From NCBI GenBank assembly GCA_012510325.1, contig JAAZIG010000110.1:1-6421 (forward strand): a stretch of 6,421 nucleotides of DNA, given 5' to 3'. This stretch comes from Bacillota bacterium (GTDB lineage Bacteria; Bacillota; Dethiobacteria; DTU022). Every line of letters starts with the position of its first letter. The first letter of the stretch is position 1. The notes below the pieces were generated by a model that searched no databases, was not told the DNA's origin, and was given only the letters and a program-made list of their open reading frames with translations. Shown piece by piece: positions 4,518 to 6,421 of this stretch. A program made the position numbers and the translations under genes.

Positions 4518-6421
4518 ATGGATGAAGCGGTAAAGGGTAGGCTTTTAGAGGATGTCCTCGCAGAAAAAGGTCTATCGATGGGTTTTGTTTACGGGGATTC
4601 CGAGAAAGACAGCGATGAGATCGTCGACCGCGAGATCAAGCTCGAAGCGACCCCCCGGGCGAAAGAGCTGATGCAGCTCTATTATCAGGCTTTTGCCAGT
4701 TCCAACACCGAGTTTCCCTATTGGTACACCAGAGCGTACGCCGAGGCGGATGGCGATGTGCAGGAGGTGAGGAGAGCAAAAGCTCTTGCCTGCGCCTATG
4801 CTCACACCACCCCCAGCATCTATCCCCGGGATTTGCTCCCCGGAGGGAAGACATCGTTCCTGCGGGGCGGTTTTCCCATGCCCTGGCTGACAAACTCGTT
4901 CTATCTGGCCAAGGAGGCAGAGCTGAAGAGCCTGGCCGACAGCGGCAGTGTGGTTATTGACGAACTGGCTCAGCTGGGCCGGGGCGGCGGGAATGTGGTC
5001 AAGAGTGTGGGCAAGGTGGTCTCACTGGCGGGGAAATTCGGAATTCGCGCGGAAGAGGTTCCGGTACTGACCAAACTGGCCCGGGAGTGGGAAGGCAAGT
5101 CCGTTGAAGACCTGGGGCTCCGTTATGAGCAGTTGATGGATGACTATCAGATGAAGCAGGATATCATGAAAACAGTGCTCATCTTCTGCGACAGCGGATA
5201 CACCATTCCCCAGGGACGTGAAGTGGCCAGCTACTATTATCCCCTGGAATACGGTCTCGACGGCATGATCGAGATGTGCGAGGAGCAGAAGAAAGTGGTG
5301 GCCGGACATGCCGACGGTGACGGCATTATCGGGATGAAACGTCTCTACTTTTATGAAGCCGCCTCCATTATTTTGAAAGGCATCCAGCAGTTCTGGCTCA
5401 ATTACGTGAAGGAGCTGCGGGAGCTGGCGGCGGTGGAAGGGGATGCGGAGCAGAAAGCGGAATATGAAGGGCTGGCGGAGCGCATGGAATGGATCTCGCA
5501 CAAGCCGCCCAGAGATTTTCGCGAAGCGCTGCACCTGACCTATCTCATCCATATCACTGTGCTCAACGAAGATGCCATCTCCGGTTATTCGCCCGGCCGG
5601 CTGGGCCAGGTGCTCTACCCCTACTTTGAAAAGGATATCCGGGAAGGGAAGATTACCGAGGACGAAGTGATCGAGCTCCTGGAGGTGCACCGCTTCAAGT
5701 ACAGCGCCATCGAGCTCTTCGCCTCCACCGGTATCAGCGGCGGTATCTCCGGCAATACCTTCAACAACCTCAGCCTCGGCGGCCTGAACAGGGAGGGACG
5801 TCCCTGCGGCAACCGCCTGGAATGGCTCATTGTACATGCTGCCATGACCAATCCCTGTCCCCAGCCGACGCTGTCGGTGCTCTATGACGAGAGGCTGCCC
5901 GAGGAGTTTGTGCTCAAATGCGTTGAATGTACCAAGATCGGCACCGGTTATCCCGCCTGGATGAACAACCGCGGCGGCATGGAGTTTTTGCTCAATCAAT
6001 TCTCCGATGAGGGGATGACTGTCGAGGAGTCCCGGGGCATCGCCATCGGCGGCTGCCTGGAGACAACGACCTGCTCCTGGATGCCCCTGCACTTTGACGG
6101 AAAGGTTCACTACATTCCGGCGGGCTCCAGCCAGGTCACCTCTGTGGGGATTCATTTCGTGAACAACCCCAATCTGGTCAATGTGGTTCTCTTCAATGGC
6201 AAGGATCCCCGCACCGGCATTCAGGTTTTGCCGCCGCATGACAAAGAGCTGAACAGCTACGAGGAGTTCTGGAAGCAGTACCAGGCTTATTACGAGAAGG
6301 TTCTGGAAGTGGGGGTGCGGGCCAACAATATTCAGCACGATATCTGGCGCGATCGCAACATGTCTCTGGTTAATTCGCTGATGAAGCCGGACTGTTTGGT
6401 CAAAGGTCATCATATCGGGCA
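4518..6421 (+). CDS. Glycyl radical enzyme, 4-hydroxyphenylacetate decarboxylase-like large subunit (3' end cut off by window)
   Basis: The first 634 residues of a pyruvate formate-lyase superfamily protein; the family is about 900 long, so the C-terminal glycyl radical loop is outside the window. Such enzymes are activated by a radical-SAM partner, then use a thiyl radical on their substrate. The radical cysteine is Cys513 in IGGCLETTTCSW, followed by Glu515, the Cys-x-Glu pair of decarboxylase- and lyase-type members; pyruvate formate-lyase itself has Cys-Cys. His546 (SVGIHF) is also present. From memory, these match Cys503, Glu505 and His536 of C. difficile HpdB, all with a constant 10-residue offset. 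Other blocks resembling HpdB are FPYWYTRAY (66-74), DSGYTIPQGREV (from 225), SGYSPGRLGQ (355-364) and GNTFNNLSLGGL (412-423). Arylacetate decarboxylase is therefore the best call, catalysing R-CH2-COO- to R-CH3 plus CO2. Whether the substrate is 4-hydroxyphenylacetate, phenylacetate, indoleacetate or another acid is open. The next genes would be expected to encode a small subunit and/or an activating enzyme. Confidence 0.9.
   Translation, partial: MDEAVKGRLLEDVLAEKGLSMGFVYGDSEKDSDEIVDREIKLEATPRAKELMQLYYQAFASSNTEFPYWYTRAYAEADGDVQEVRRAKALACAYAHTTPSIYPRDLLPGGKTSFLRGGFPMPWLTNSFYLAKEAELKSLADSGSVVIDELAQLGRGGGNVVKSVGKVVSLAGKFGIRAEEVPVLTKLAREWEGKSVEDLGLRYEQLMDDYQMKQDIMKTVLIFCDSGYTIPQGREVASYYYPLEYGLDGMIEMCEEQKKVVAGHADGDGIIGMKRLYFYEAASIILKGIQQFWLNYVKELRELAAVEGDAEQKAEYEGLAERMEWISHKPPRDFREALHLTYLIHITVLNEDAISGYSPGRLGQVLYPYFEKDIREGKITEDEVIELLEVHRFKYSAIELFASTGISGGISGNTFNNLSLGGLNREGRPCGNRLEWLIVHAAMTNPCPQPTLSVLYDERLPEEFVLKCVECTKIGTGYPAWMNNRGGMEFLLNQFSDEGMTVEESRGIAIGGCLETTTCSWMPLHFDGKVHYIPAGSSQVTSVGIHFVNNPNLVNVVLFNGKDPRTGIQVLPPHDKELNSYEEFWKQYQAYYEKVLEVGVRANNIQHDIWRDRNMSLVNSLMKPDCLVKGHHIG

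Noticed and set aside
5022..6413. A 463-codon open frame on the minus strand
   Set aside because: It lies wholly antisense to the glycyl radical enzyme, whose motifs are clear. Its translation shows no family blocks, and its length is explained by GC-rich third positions of the sense gene.

Overview
The window looks like chromosomal DNA of an anaerobic bacterium with fairly GC-rich genes (roughly 58-60% by eye). The strong AGGAGG-type ribosome binding sites, a TTG start, extended -10 promoters and the gene families present fit a GC-rich member of the Clostridia or a related Firmicute. The taxon is an inference and cannot be fixed from this sequence. An oxygen-sensitive glycyl radical enzyme makes an anaerobic lifestyle very likely.

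Left part (1-3110, minus strand): two consecutive thiamine-diphosphate (ThDP) enzymes of the acetolactate synthase/2-oxoacid decarboxylase superfamily, joined by an ATGA stop/start overlap and so probably translationally coupled. The upstream gene (1242-3110) is complete and has an unusual C-terminal tail. The downstream gene (1-1245) runs off the left edge just as its ThDP-binding domain begins. Neither looks like a standard IlvB, and no regulatory IlvN subunit is visible.

Middle (3111-4137): a divergent intergenic region of 322 bp with an extended -10 promoter in each direction. It is followed by a DUF554 multi-pass membrane protein (3433-4137, plus strand, TTG start).

Spacer (4138-4517): 380 bp without a credible gene. 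It holds a strong hairpin that probably ends the DUF554 transcript, then further strong hairpins, two of which exclude each other. After these come an AT-rich stretch with a candidate promoter and a near-perfect ribosome binding site.

Right part (4518-6421, plus strand): the first 634 residues of a glycyl radical enzyme most like the large subunit of 4-hydroxyphenylacetate decarboxylase and its arylacetate decarboxylase relatives. The thiyl-radical Cys-x-Glu motif is visible. The C-terminal glycyl radical domain, and any small subunit or activating enzyme, lie beyond the edge.

Together the locus could link 2-oxoacid chemistry (ThDP enzymes) to radical decarboxylation of an arylacetate, as in fermentation of aromatic amino acids to p-cresol, toluene or skatole-type products. 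Only the enzyme families are supported directly. The pathway link is inference from proximity, and the two ends are transcribed divergently.
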